In this document: positions 1 to 8,503 of the stretch, in pieces
How the letters are laid out: each line of letters opens with the position of its first letter
Numbering within the stretch: position 1 is the stretch's first letter
Origin: Streptomyces venezuelae
GTDB lineage: Bacteria; Actinomycetota; Actinomycetes; Streptomycetales; Streptomycetaceae
NCBI RefSeq assembly: GCF_008642275.1
Contig: NZ_CP029189.1
Coordinates: forward strand, 7,484,001 to 7,548,000
Direction: 5' to 3'
Length of the DNA: 64,000 bases
Program-made: the position numbers and the translations under genes
The notes under the pieces: generated by a model
Seen by the model: only the letters and a program-made list of their open reading frames with translations
Database searches by the model: none
Told to the model about the DNA's origin: nothing

Positions 1-2
1 GC

Positions 3-785
3 TGGTGGGGACTGGCCGGAAGCGCCACCGCGGCCCTCATCACCGTCGCGGCGGCCTGGGCGGTCGGACGCCGGCAGCGGGAGGTCGCCGCCCACCGCAC
101 CCGGCTCGCCGACCGGGCGGTGGCCGCGGAACGCCGCCGGATCGCGCGCGAACTGCACGACATCGTCGCCCACCACATCACCACCATGCAGCTGATGGCC
201 GGCGGGGCGCGGGCCAACCTGGCGTACGACCCCGAGGCGTCCCGGGAGGCGCTGGTCACCCTGGAGGACTCCGGGCGGATGGCGCTGCGCGAGATGCGCC
301 AGCTCCTCGACGTACTCCGGGCGGGGGAGGAACCGGAACAGACCCCGCCGGCGCCGCAGCCCGGGGCGGACGATCTCGGCCGGATCATCACCGAGTCCCG
401 GCTGGCCGGAACGGAGACCGAGTTCACCGTGGACGGGCCGGTCCGCCCGCTCCCGCCGACCGTGGGCCTCACCGTCTTCCGGATCGTCCAGGAGGCCCTG
501 ACCAACACCCGCAAGCACGCAGGCCGGGCGCGGGCTCACGTACGCCTCACGTACCGCGGGGACGAGGTGGGCGTGGAGGTGCGTGACGACGGAGTGGGAG
601 CGCAGGCACCGCCCGCACGCCCCACGGCGCACTCCGGGTACGGTCTGATCGGTATGCACGAGCGGGTCGCCCTGCAGGGCGGAACCCTGGAGGCGGCCGC
701 CCTCGCCGGTGGCGGATTCCGGGTCGCGGCCCGGATCCCCCTCCCGGTCCACGACACCGCCCGAAGAGAGGAACCGCACGGATGA
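3..785 (+). CDS. Sensor histidine kinase, NarL/DesK type (5' truncated)
   Basis: The reading frame is open from the left edge, so the N-terminus lies outside the window. What remains starts in a hydrophobic stretch (nt 3-80) ending in Arg residues, a membrane segment, followed by a HisKA_3 dimerisation domain with phospho-acceptor His in ELHDIVAHH (His codon 156-158). A C-terminal HATPase_c domain carries the N-box EALTNTRKHA and G-box DDGVG...GYGLIGM. It should autophosphorylate and pass phosphate to the response regulator encoded next, whose ATG overlaps this stop (ATGA, 782-785), so the two are translationally coupled. The signal sensed cannot be told because the sensor part is missing. 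Confidence 0.93.
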   Translation, partial: WWGLAGSATAALITVAAAWAVGRRQREVAAHRTRLADRAVAAERRRIARELHDIVAHHITTMQLMAGGARANLAYDPEASREALVTLEDSGRMALREMRQLLDVLRAGEEPEQTPPAPQPGADDLGRIITESRLAGTETEFTVDGPVRPLPPTVGLTVFRIVQEALTNTRKHAGRARAHVRLTYRGDEVGVEVRDDGVGAQAPPARPTAHSGYGLIGMHERVALQGGTLEAAALAGGGFRVAARIPLPVHDTARREEPHG

Positions 786-1465
786 TCCGTGTACTCATCG
801 CCGACGACCAGCCGCTGGTCCGGCGTGGCCTGGCCCTGATCCTGGGCCCCGACCCGGAGTTCGAGGTCGTGGGCGAGGCCGAGGACGGAGCCCGGGCGGT
901 GGCCCTGGCCCACGGGCTACGGCCCGACGTGGTCGTCATGGACATCCGCATGCCGGTCATGGACGGGGTCAAGGCCACCGAGGAACTCGCGCGCACCCTC
1001 CCGGAGACCCGCGTCCTGGCCCTGAGCACCTTCGACATGGACGAGTACGTGGTCGCCGCCCTGCGGGCCGGCGCGTACGGCTTCCTGCCGAAGGACATCT
1101 CCCCGGAGGAGCTGATCGCCGCGGTCCGCATCGTCCACACCGGCGAAGCCGCCGTAGCGCCGAGGCTGCTCAGCCGGCTCCTCTCCGCCTACGTACGGAC
1201 CCCCGCGCAGCCACGGCCGTGGACGTCCGGGACCCCCCTCGAACTCACCCCCCTCGAACTCACCCCGCGCGAACTGGAGATCTGGCGGCTCATGGCCACC
1301 GGCCTGGGCAACGCCGAGATCGCCGCGGAACTGGACATCAGCGTCTCCACCGTCAAGAACCACATCACCGGCGTCTTCGGCAAGCTGGGCGTCCGCGACC
1401 GCGCGCAAGCGGTGATAGCAGCCTACGAATCGGGCCTGGTGGCGGCCGGCAGCGGGAGCGGTTGA
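782..1465 (+). CDS. Two-component response regulator, NarL/LuxR family
   Basis: This 227-residue protein has a receiver domain (residues 1-120) with acidic pocket D8/D9, phospho-acceptor D54 in VVMDIRMP, S82 and K104, then a linker and a LuxR-type helix-turn-helix (about 155-215, ending in VSTVKNHITGVFGKLGVRDRAQAV). It is the cognate regulator of the upstream kinase, with a 4-nt overlap. The linker contains TPLEL-TPLEL-TPREL, an exact 15-nt duplication plus a third degenerate copy around nt 1230-1273, so linker length may vary between strains. Target genes are unknown. Orphan-like NarL pairs of this kind in Streptomyces often respond to envelope stress, but that is only an analogy. Confidence 0.95.
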   Translation: MIRVLIADDQPLVRRGLALILGPDPEFEVVGEAEDGARAVALAHGLRPDVVVMDIRMPVMDGVKATEELARTLPETRVLALSTFDMDEYVVAALRAGAYGFLPKDISPEELIAAVRIVHTGEAAVAPRLLSRLLSAYVRTPAQPRPWTSGTPLELTPLELTPRELEIWRLMATGLGNAEIAAELDISVSTVKNHITGVFGKLGVRDRAQAVIAAYESGLVAAGSGSG

Positions 1466-1540
1466 TCACCAAGTGCCCCCAAGACGACCGGATTCCTCCT
1501 GCCGACCGCACGTCTGACCAGCCGGAACACTGGACGATTC

Positions 1541-1558
1541 GCCCGTGCGCACACGGGC
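1541..1558. terminator. Hairpin downstream of the two-component operon
   Basis: Perfect 7-bp arms GCCCGTG (1541-1547) and CACGGGC (1552-1558) close a 4-nt loop, 76 nt after the response regulator stop. There is no U-tract, as is usual for high-GC actinobacteria. It may end the operon transcript or act as part of the leader of the next small gene. Confidence 0.4.
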
Positions 1559-1608
1559 CGGTCCATGGCACAGTGCGAGGAGTCCGACCGCACGACCAGG
1601 GAGCCTCC

Positions 1609-1839
1609 ATGCGCGATCCGCACGCCACGCCGCTCGCGGCCGCCCCCGAGTGCCTGCCGGCTCCCCGCCCGCTGCCCGACTGCCCGGTGTGCGCGGACCC
1701 ACCGGAACGCATCTCCTGGCGCCAGCGCCCGGGCCGGCCGGTGACCCTGGTCTTCGACCCCTGCGGCCACCGCTGGTCCTCCCCGGCGCCACCGGTCCTG
1801 GCGGTCACCCCACCGCTCCCGCCCCTCCCACCGTCCTGA
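1609..1839 (+). CDS. Small Cys/His-rich protein, putative zinc ribbon
   Basis: A 76-residue reading frame with ATG preceded by AGGGAG (spacing about 5). Two Cys pairs stand out: CPVC near residue 25 and CGHRW near residue 52, an arrangement compatible with one zinc site (Cys-X2-Cys ... Cys-X-His). The tail is Pro-rich. It sits alone between the two-component pair and the hemerythrin gene. I do not recognise a named family. Good codon-position GC bias and the SD sequence support it being real; function is unknown. Confidence 0.6.
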   Translation: MRDPHATPLAAAPECLPAPRPLPDCPVCADPPERISWRQRPGRPVTLVFDPCGHRWSSPAPPVLAVTPPLPPLPPS

Positions 1840-1853
1840 GGGCCGTGGCAAGT

Positions 1854-1876
1854 CGGTTGCAAGTGCGGTGCAACCG
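1854..1876. promoter_or_regulatory. Perfect inverted repeat upstream of hemerythrin gene
   Basis: Arms CGGTTGCA (1854-1861) and TGCAACCG (1869-1876) are exact reverse complements separated by 7 nt, 20 nt before the hemerythrin start. Size and symmetry fit a dimeric repressor site. The intervening sequence also contains a direct TTGCA/GTGCA echo. No SD is obvious between the repeat and ATG. Confidence 0.45.
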
Positions 1877-1896
1877 GCCTGCGAAGACTGGTCCTC

Positions 1897-2580
1897 ATGA
1901 ACGCGAACAACCCCTCCGATACCGCCGTCCACCCCTACACCCGGGAGATGGCGATGATCCACCAGGTGTTCCGCCGCGAGTCGCGCCTCCTGGCCGAACT
2001 CGTCCAGGAGGTCCGCCCCGCCGACACGGCCCGCGCCCGCATCCTCGCCGAACACTGGCGCCTCTACTCCGTCGGCCTGCACACCCATCACACCGGCGAG
2101 GACGAGATGCTCTGGCCGGTCCTGCTGCCCCACCTGGACCTCGACGCCGAGCAGGTCCTGGCGATGGAGGCACAGCACCACGCGCTCGCCGAAGGGATCG
2201 CCGAGGTGCAGCGGCTGATGGACCGCTGGGAGGCGCAGGCCCGGCCCGAGGACCGCGACGAACTCGCCGAGGCGCTGCGTACGCACCACCGGCAGCTGTG
2301 CGCCCACCTCGACGAGGAGGAACGGGAGGTCATGCCGATGGTCGCCCTCCACGTGAGCGAGGAGCAGTGGCACGCGCTGGGGGAGCGGGGCCTCGCCGAG
2401 ACGCCGCGGAACCGGCTGATGATCGCCCTGGGCGCCATCCTGGAGGACAGCTCGCCCGAGGAGCGGCAGGAGTTCCTCGGCCGGCTGCCCCTCCCGGCCC
2501 GGGTGCTGTGGAGGCTCCTCGGCCGGCGCCAGTACCGCCGCGAGACCGCCCGGATCCGCGGCGGGCACACGGCCGCCTGA
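1897..2580 (+). CDS. Hemerythrin HHE domain protein
   Basis: A 227-residue protein with a four-helix hemerythrin-like domain over roughly residues 12-160. Likely di-iron ligands include H22, H62 and H64/H65 in HTHHTGEDE, H94/H95 in AQHHALAEG, and later His and Glu residues in THHRQLCAHLDEEE. The C-terminal 60 residues (PEERQEFLGRLPLPARVLWRLLGRRQYRRE) form a conserved tail seen in Streptomyces homologues. Such proteins bind O2, NO or iron, or act in redox sensing; which one applies here is not shown. ATG at 1897 has only a weak SD, and a perfect inverted repeat lies just upstream. Confidence 0.9.
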   Translation: MNANNPSDTAVHPYTREMAMIHQVFRRESRLLAELVQEVRPADTARARILAEHWRLYSVGLHTHHTGEDEMLWPVLLPHLDLDAEQVLAMEAQHHALAEGIAEVQRLMDRWEAQARPEDRDELAEALRTHHRQLCAHLDEEEREVMPMVALHVSEEQWHALGERGLAETPRNRLMIALGAILEDSSPEERQEFLGRLPLPARVLWRLLGRRQYRRETARIRGGHTAA

Positions 2581-2705
2581 CGTGCCGTGCCGTCCGGGTC
2601 CGGCCGCCCGCCCCCGAGGCCCGCGGCCGGATCCGCGCCCGGCCCACCACGCCCACGCCCGCTCCCACCCCCTCCCGCCCCGTACCGATCGAGGAACTCC
2701 CACCG

Positions 2706-3617
2706 ATGCGCATCGGATTCTCCGTGCCCCAGTTCGGCCCGTTCGCCGACCCCGACCGCACCGCCGCGATGTGCGCGGCGCTGGAAGCACTCGGCTGTCA
2801 CAGCCTCTGGGTGGCCGACCGGCTCCTGGCCCCGCTCGACCCGCCCGAGGGCTACCTCGGCGGGCAGCAGATGCCCGCCCGGTACGGCACCCACCTCGAC
2901 CCGCTCCTGACCCTGGGCCTGGCGGCCACCGCCACCGAGCGCGTGCGGCTGGGCAGCAGCACCCTCAACGCCCTGTGGCAGCCGCCCCTCGTACTCGCCC
3001 GGGCGCTGACGACCCTCGACCTGATCAGCCACGGACGCCTGGACGTGGGCATCGGGCTGGGCTGGATGCGTGAGGAGTACGAGGCCGCCGGAGTGCCCTG
3101 GCGGGGCCGCGGAGCCCGGCTGGAGGAGACCCTCGACGTCCTCGAAGCCGTATGGTGCTGCGATCCGGTCTCGCACACCGGTCCCCTGTGGACCATCCCC
3201 GAGTCGACCGTCCTGCCCAAACCCAGGCAAGGACCGAGGCCGCCGATCCTGCTGGGCGGCTTCACCCCGTACGCCCTGGAGCGGGTCGGCAGGCGCGCCG
3301 ACGGCTGGCTCGCGGCCTCGATGCCCCTGCCCTTCTTCCACGCGCTCTGGGCCGTGGCCGTCGAGGCCGCCGAACGGGCGGGCCGGGACCCGGCGGAGCT
3401 GCGCCGGGTGTTCCGCGTCAACCCGGACATCACCACGGCCGCGGCCGACCCCGCGGAGACCCACCACCGCGGGACCGTGCGCCAGATCTGCGACCACCTT
3501 GCGCGGATGTGCACGGCGGGGACCGACGAGGTGCTCGTGGACCTCCAGCTGACGACGGACTCGCCCGAGGAGTACCTGGACCTCGCGGCGGCGTTCATGG
3601 CAGCACTCGCCGGTTAG
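2706..3617 (+). CDS. LLM class F420-dependent oxidoreductase
   Basis: A 303-residue luciferase-like monooxygenase-fold protein. Typical signatures are the N-terminal strand MRIGFSVPQFGPF, SLWVADR near residue 34, the core RVRLGSSTLNALWQPPLVLARALTTLDLISHGRLDVGIGLGW (around residues 80-120), and PPILLGGFTPYALERVGRRADGW. Such enzymes use coenzyme F420 (sometimes FMN) for hydride transfer; the substrate is unknown. ATG at 2706 follows a GAGGA SD about 10 nt upstream. The gene is convergent with the SARP regulator, 19 nt apart. Confidence 0.9.
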   Translation: MRIGFSVPQFGPFADPDRTAAMCAALEALGCHSLWVADRLLAPLDPPEGYLGGQQMPARYGTHLDPLLTLGLAATATERVRLGSSTLNALWQPPLVLARALTTLDLISHGRLDVGIGLGWMREEYEAAGVPWRGRGARLEETLDVLEAVWCCDPVSHTGPLWTIPESTVLPKPRQGPRPPILLGGFTPYALERVGRRADGWLAASMPLPFFHALWAVAVEAAERAGRDPAELRRVFRVNPDITTAAADPAETHHRGTVRQICDHLARMCTAGTDEVLVDLQLTTDSPEEYLDLAAAFMAALAG

Positions 3618-3636
3618 CCCCTGCCCCCGGCCACTC

Positions 3637-6600
3637 CTACGCGGGCGCCGGCGGCAGTGCGGCCAGCCCGGACCGCGCCGCGCCCGCCCAGTGCGGGGAG
3701 TCCCACGCGGCGGCCACGCGGGCTGCCTCAAGGTAGTGCTCCCGGGCCTGTTCGGGACACTCCAGGAACTGGGCCAGTTCGCCCAGGGTCTGGGCGACGG
3801 GCCGGAAGACGAGGCTGAGGCTGCTCGCACTGCCCGCCAGCCCGCGCAGGGGCAGCAACTCCTCGTAGACCCCGGCCGCCGCCGCCCGGTCGCCGAGGGT
3901 GATGGCGGCCCTGCCGCGCAGCGCCGCCAGGATGGAGAAGCAGAAGTCCCGCCGGATCGGCACGCGCCGGGCGAACACCTCGCGAGCCGTGTCGGGGCGG
4001 CCCGCCGCGTGCAGCGCGAGAGCGGTGATGGCCTCGTTGAGGGGCTGGTACTGCTCCCACACGGCGAGCAGTACGGGCAGCACCTCGGTGATCCGGCCCT
4101 GCTGCAGCCGGATGCACCCGACGGCCAGCGCCGCCAGCCCGCTGAGGTCCACCGCCCCGCGCGCCCGCAGCTCCGCCACCGCCGTCCCCAGGTCCCGCTC
4201 CGCGTCGTCGAAGCGCCCCTGGGCCATGGCGAGCAGGGGGCGGCGCAGCTGGGCCACCGCGAGCGCGCCCTGCAGCTCGTACGTGCGGGCGATCTCGTCC
4301 CCTCGTACGAGGCACCGCTCCATCGCCGCCGGGTCGTTGCGGGCGGCCGCGATGCGTGCGGCGATGTAGGCCGTCATCCAGGAGTACTCGGGGCTGTCCT
4401 GGGACTCGGCCACCAGGCCGAGTTCCCGGTGGAGCTCCAGGTAGGTCCCGGGTTCGAGTTCGCAGTCGACCCGGCGCAGCATCGACGCCAGCGTCAGGCC
4501 GCGCAGCCGGGGCTCGTCCAGGGTGCGGGCCAGCTCCACGGCCTGCCGGGACACGGCCACGGCGCGGGGATCGGTGTCGTCGAGCGCGTCGGCCAGCTGG
4601 TCGAGGAGCAGGCACCGCTGCCGGTCGGTCGGACCGGGTCCCTCCAGCAGCCTCCCGAGTTCCTCGACGGCCTCGGGGTCCGACGCCGCGTACGCACGGA
4701 CACGCCAGGGCGTCGGTTCGGTCCAGGTCGTGTAGGCGGCGGTCAGCAGGTCGGCGCGGCCCTCCCCACGGGCCACCCGTACGGCCTGCTCCTGCGCCTC
4801 GCGGGCGGGTACGACGGCCCCCATCCGGATGCGGCAGTCCACCAGCTGGCCCAGCAGCATCACCCGCAACTCAGCGGGGTCCTGGTCGGCGAAGGCCGCC
4901 GGATGGTCGGCGAGCAGCCCGAGGGCGGCGGTCAGCAGGACCTCGGCATTCTGCGGGGCGTAGCGGCGCACCGCCTGCTCGCCCGCCAGCCGCGCGTGGT
5001 GGACCGCGGGCCCGGCGTCGGAGGTCACGACCGGGGCCGCCCGCAGCAGGTGGTGGGCCGTCGTGGCGACGTCGTCCGAGCCGAGGGCGATCAGGGCCCT
5101 GCCCAGACGGGAGTGCATCCGGGCCAGCCGCAGGCGGGTGAGGTCGCCCTCCAGGGTGTCCCGCACGAGGGCGTGGGTGAACCGCACCGTGCCCGGACGC
5201 GGCTCGGTCAGCAGTCCGGCGGTGACACCCGCGTCCAGGGCGTCGAGGAGCTGCTCGGCGTCGCCGTCCGAGGCGCGCACCAGCAGGGCCACCGCGGCCT
5301 CGCGGCCGGCGACGGCCGCCAGGCGCAGGCCGGCCGTGACGGTCGGCGCGAGCAGGGCCAGCCGGCGGCGCAGCACGTCCTGGACCCCCTGCGGCACGCG
5401 GGCCAGCGCCCGCTGCTCGCCCTCGCCGGCCAGCAGCAGCGAACTCTCGCGAAGGTAGAAGGGATTGCCCCCGGCCCGTTCGGCCAGGGCCGCGGCCGCG
5501 TGCTCGCTCATACCGGCCGTGCCGCGCCGCAGCAGCTCCTTCGCCTGGACGTCCGAGAGACCGCCGAGCGCCATCCGTACGGGCGAGCAGGCGGCCAGGC
5601 GGGCCAGCGCCCCCGTCAGCTCGCCCTCGCCGGTGCGGTACGAGCCCACCAGCAGCAGGGGTACGTCGCGCAGCTGCTCGGCGCAGAGCAGGAACAGTTC
5701 GATGCTCTCCTGGTCGCCCCGGTGCAGGTCGTCCAGCACGATCGCCAGCGGCTGTCGCAGAGCCGTGTCGCGCAGCCAGCCGAGCAGCGCCCGGTGCAGG
5801 CGGAAGCGCCGGGCCGGGCTGCCGTCCGGCTGCCCGGAGTCCCCTTCGGTGCCCGGAGCCAGGAGCGGAGCGAGTTCACCGGCGTACGGGCCCGGCGGTG
5901 CGGCCTCCGCCAGTTCCGGCAGCATGTCGAACCAGGCCCGGCCGGGCGGGGCGCCGTCGGTCTCCGGGCAGTGCCCGGACCCCACCAGCCAGCCCTGCTC
6001 GGGCAGTTGCCGGACGGCGGCGTCCAGCAGGCTCGACTTGCCGATGCCGGCCTCACCACTGACCACGACCACCTGGGCCCGGCCGTCCCGGGCCCGGTCC
6101 GCCGCGGCGGCGAGCCCGGCGAGCTCCACGTCGCGGCCCAGGAGCCGGTCGGCCGCCAGCAGCGTCGGCGTCCCGCCTCCGCGCGCGGCGGCGGGGGCCG
6201 CGGCCGGGGCCGGGCGGCGCGCCGCCACCACGGTGTTCGCCACGCCGGCGGGGGCGGCGGCCGGGGCCGGCGCCCCGGTCGCCCGGTGCAGCGGCTCCAG
6301 ACGCTGGTGCAGCAGGGCCTGTTCCAGCTCCAGCAGAGCGGGCCCCGGCTCGACGCCGAGTTCCTCGTCGAGGACGTGCCGGGCCCGCCGCAGGGCGGCC
6401 AGGGCGTCCCCCTGGCGGTCACGGGCCCACAGAGCGAGGGCCAGCAGCCGCCAGCCCTCCTCGTGCAACGGCTGTTCCCGGGTCAGCGCGCCCGCGTCGG
6501 CGAGCGCCTGAGCGGCCTGCCCGCAGCCCAGCCGGGCCGCGGCGAGCCGTTCGCGGGCGCTGCGGTGCACTTCCTCCAGCCGGGCTCGCTCACCGGCGGT

Positions 6601-7047
6601 CCACGGCTCGTCCGAGAACTCCGCGTACGGCTGTCCGCCCCACGCGGCGAGCGCGCCGGCCAGGCCGTCGGCGGCGAGGCGGGCCGCCAGGCCGGCGTCC
6701 GAGCAGGCCGCCACCCGGCTCTCGAACGCCCAGGCGTCCACGGCGTCCTGTTCCACGGCGAGGGCGTAGCCGTAGGGCGCGCTGACCAGGAGCCGTGCAG
6801 GCGTACGCGGGGCCCGTCCCGGTTCGAGGGTGCGCCGCAGACGGGCGATGTAGGCATGGAGGGAGGACTGGGCGCTCGACGGGACGCGCGTCGGCCACAA
6901 CCGCTCGATGATCCGTTCCGTGGGGACCACCGCTCCACGGGCGAGGAGCAGTTGGACCAGGACCATCCGTGCGAGCCGGCCGCCCGCGTCGACCTCGCGG
7001 CCGTCCACCTCGACCCGGAGCGGGCCGAGCACCTTCAGACTGATCAT
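3637..7047 (-). CDS. AfsR/SARP-type regulator with NTPase and TPR-like C-terminus
   Basis: A 1136-residue protein on the minus strand. Residues 1-95 form an OmpR-type winged helix (starts MISLKVLGPLRVEVDG), about 100-250 a bacterial transcriptional activation domain, 255-300 an Ala/Pro-rich linker, and from about 301 an AAA/STAND NTPase with Walker A GEAGIGKSS (331-339) and Walker B LAIVLDDLH. The remaining half is helical, TPR-like and without a LuxR HTH. This is the AfsR-like architecture that activates secondary metabolism or stress genes. ATG 7047 is chosen because the conserved SARP fold begins there; upstream in-frame codons lack similarity. No SD is visible, and TACGAT lies 9 nt before ATG, so a leaderless mRNA is possible. 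Confidence 0.93.
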   Translation of the reverse strand: MISLKVLGPLRVEVDGREVDAGGRLARMVLVQLLLARGAVVPTERIIERLWPTRVPSSAQSSLHAYIARLRRTLEPGRAPRTPARLLVSAPYGYALAVEQDAVDAWAFESRVAACSDAGLAARLAADGLAGALAAWGGQPYAEFSDEPWTAGERARLEEVHRSARERLAAARLGCGQAAQALADAGALTREQPLHEEGWRLLALALWARDRQGDALAALRRARHVLDEELGVEPGPALLELEQALLHQRLEPLHRATGAPAPAAAPAGVANTVVAARRPAPAAAPAAARGGGTPTLLAADRLLGRDVELAGLAAAADRARDGRAQVVVVSGEAGIGKSSLLDAAVRQLPEQGWLVGSGHCPETDGAPPGRAWFDMLPELAEAAPPGPYAGELAPLLAPGTEGDSGQPDGSPARRFRLHRALLGWLRDTALRQPLAIVLDDLHRGDQESIELFLLCAEQLRDVPLLLVGSYRTGEGELTGALARLAACSPVRMALGGLSDVQAKELLRRGTAGMSEHAAAALAERAGGNPFYLRESSLLLAGEGEQRALARVPQGVQDVLRRRLALLAPTVTAGLRLAAVAGREAAVALLVRASDGDAEQLLDALDAGVTAGLLTEPRPGTVRFTHALVRDTLEGDLTRLRLARMHSRLGRALIALGSDDVATTAHHLLRAAPVVTSDAGPAVHHARLAGEQAVRRYAPQNAEVLLTAALGLLADHPAAFADQDPAELRVMLLGQLVDCRIRMGAVVPAREAQEQAVRVARGEGRADLLTAAYTTWTEPTPWRVRAYAASDPEAVEELGRLLEGPGPTDRQRCLLLDQLADALDDTDPRAVAVSRQAVELARTLDEPRLRGLTLASMLRRVDCELEPGTYLELHRELGLVAESQDSPEYSWMTAYIAARIAAARNDPAAMERCLVRGDEIARTYELQGALAVAQLRRPLLAMAQGRFDDAERDLGTAVAELRARGAVDLSGLAALAVGCIRLQQGRITEVLPVLLAVWEQYQPLNEAITALALHAAGRPDTAREVFARRVPIRRDFCFSILAALRGRAAITLGDRAAAAGVYEELLPLRGLAGSASSLSLVFRPVAQTLGELAQFLECPEQAREHYLEAARVAAAWDSPHWAGAARSGLAALPPAPA

Positions 7048-7157
7048 GACAAGAACATCGTAACCGGCCCCCACCTCCCGACCGCCGCACGGACACCGGG
7101 CCGGCTCCTGCGGAGCCCGCCCGACCCGCGCCTCTTCCTGCCTCCCGGTGAACGGCG

Positions 7158-8336
7158 TCAGACGCCGCGGGCCCGTCCGGCGCGGGGGCCGGCGACCGCC
7201 TCGGCGAGCAGTCGGCGGCCGGCCGCGGTGGTGAGAGCGCCCCGTAGTGCGGTGTCCCGCACGGCACGGGCGGGCGCCGAGCGCAGGGTCCATGCGCGGG
7301 TGGCCAGGTCGGTGCGGGCGAGGACGCCCAGCGCGTCGGCGCGGCGGTCGCGGCGCCAGGCGGCGAGACCGGCGTCGGCGGGGCCGCCGCGGGCGGTGGC
7401 CGCGGGCAGGACGGCGGCGAGCGAGACGGCGTCGCGCAGGCCGAGGTTGAGCCCCTGGCCGCCGATCGGGCTGCACACGTGGGCGGCGTCACCGAGCAGC
7501 AGCACCCGCCGCCGCCCGCCGTGCGCGGCGAGACGCCGGTGGGTGCGGAAGGTACTGCTCCAGCGGCATTCGCGGACCGCCGCCGTCCATCCGCGGGCCG
7601 CCGCCTCGGCGGCGATCCCCTCGGGGCCGCCCGTGTCGCCGCCCGCCACCCGGCCGTGCGGCAGGTGCAGTACGACCCGGGCCCAGCCGTCGAGGTGCAT
7701 GGGGAGCACGACGAGCAGGCCGCGCGGACCGCCGACCATGTGGACCCGGGCCGGATCCAGTGAGGGATCCTCCACGCGCAGGTCGGCGAGCTGCCAGGCG
7801 CCGGCGTACGTCCGGCCGCGGAACGCGGTGCCGGCCAGGGCGCGCAGGGTGCTGGAGGCGCCGTCGGCCGCCACGACCCAGCGGGCGCGCACCGGACCGA
7901 GGGTGTCGGACCGTACGGTGACGCCGTCGGCGTCCTCGTCGACCGACCGGACGGCGGTCGAGCGGTGCACGCGCACCCCCGTGCGCTCGGCCTCCGCGGC
8001 GAGCAGACCCTCGGTCGCGCACTGCGGCACGGTGAGGATGTACGGGTACGGGGAGCGCAGCCGGGCCAGGCCGAAGCCGCCGAGCCGGCGCCGCCCCGAC
8101 CACATCTCCACCGTGTCCACGCGCCGGCCGAGCGGGAGCAGGGATTCCGCCAGTCCGCTCGGGGCGAGTGCCTCCAGGGTCCGCGCGTGCAGGTCCGTCG
8201 CACGGGACTCGGTGACCGGACCGGGGCGGCGTTCCAGCACCACCACACCGAGACCGGCCCGGGCGAGCAGCAGTGCGGCGCTCAGCCCGACCGGTCCCGC
8301 CCCCACCACGGCCACGTCGAAGTCGTCTCCCGCCAT
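7158..8336 (-). CDS. FAD-dependent monooxygenase (UbiH/PHBH-like)
   Basis: A 392-residue flavoprotein. It has the N-terminal dinucleotide-binding motif VVGAGPVGLS (about residues 10-19), LERRPGPVTESRATDLHARTLE typical of aromatic hydroxylases, and the second FAD motif LLLGDAAHVCSPIGGQGLNLGLRDA near residue 285. It probably hydroxylates an aromatic or polyketide-like substrate with NAD(P)H and O2. ATG 8336 is preferred over an in-frame GTG at 8345; TAGAGT ends 7 nt upstream of the ATG, suggesting a leaderless transcript. It is 110 nt upstream of, and co-oriented with, the SARP gene, and divergent from the GH31 gene. Confidence 0.88.
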   Translation of the reverse strand: MAGDDFDVAVVGAGPVGLSAALLLARAGLGVVVLERRPGPVTESRATDLHARTLEALAPSGLAESLLPLGRRVDTVEMWSGRRRLGGFGLARLRSPYPYILTVPQCATEGLLAAEAERTGVRVHRSTAVRSVDEDADGVTVRSDTLGPVRARWVVAADGASSTLRALAGTAFRGRTYAGAWQLADLRVEDPSLDPARVHMVGGPRGLLVVLPMHLDGWARVVLHLPHGRVAGGDTGGPEGIAAEAAARGWTAAVRECRWSSTFRTHRRLAAHGGRRRVLLLGDAAHVCSPIGGQGLNLGLRDAVSLAAVLPAATARGGPADAGLAAWRRDRRADALGVLARTDLATRAWTLRSAPARAVRDTALRGALTTAAGRRLLAEAVAGPRAGRARGV

Positions 8337-8503
8337 GCCCGGCACTCTATCGGGGTCGCCGCGACACCTGACAGATGCTCAAAGTTGCTTCATGCAGCTC
8401 TATTTCGAGCACCATCTTTCATTATGGCCCGCCGGAGCGCTATCTTGCCGGGAGCATGCCAAGGAGCTGTGTCCGTCTCCCGGACCGCACGAGGAGCTGC
8501 CCC

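Noticed and set aside
3637..8336. SARP plus FAD monooxygenase as part of an antibiotic gene cluster
   Set aside because: No PKS, NRPS, or other biosynthetic core enzyme lies nearby; the neighbours are unrelated single genes.
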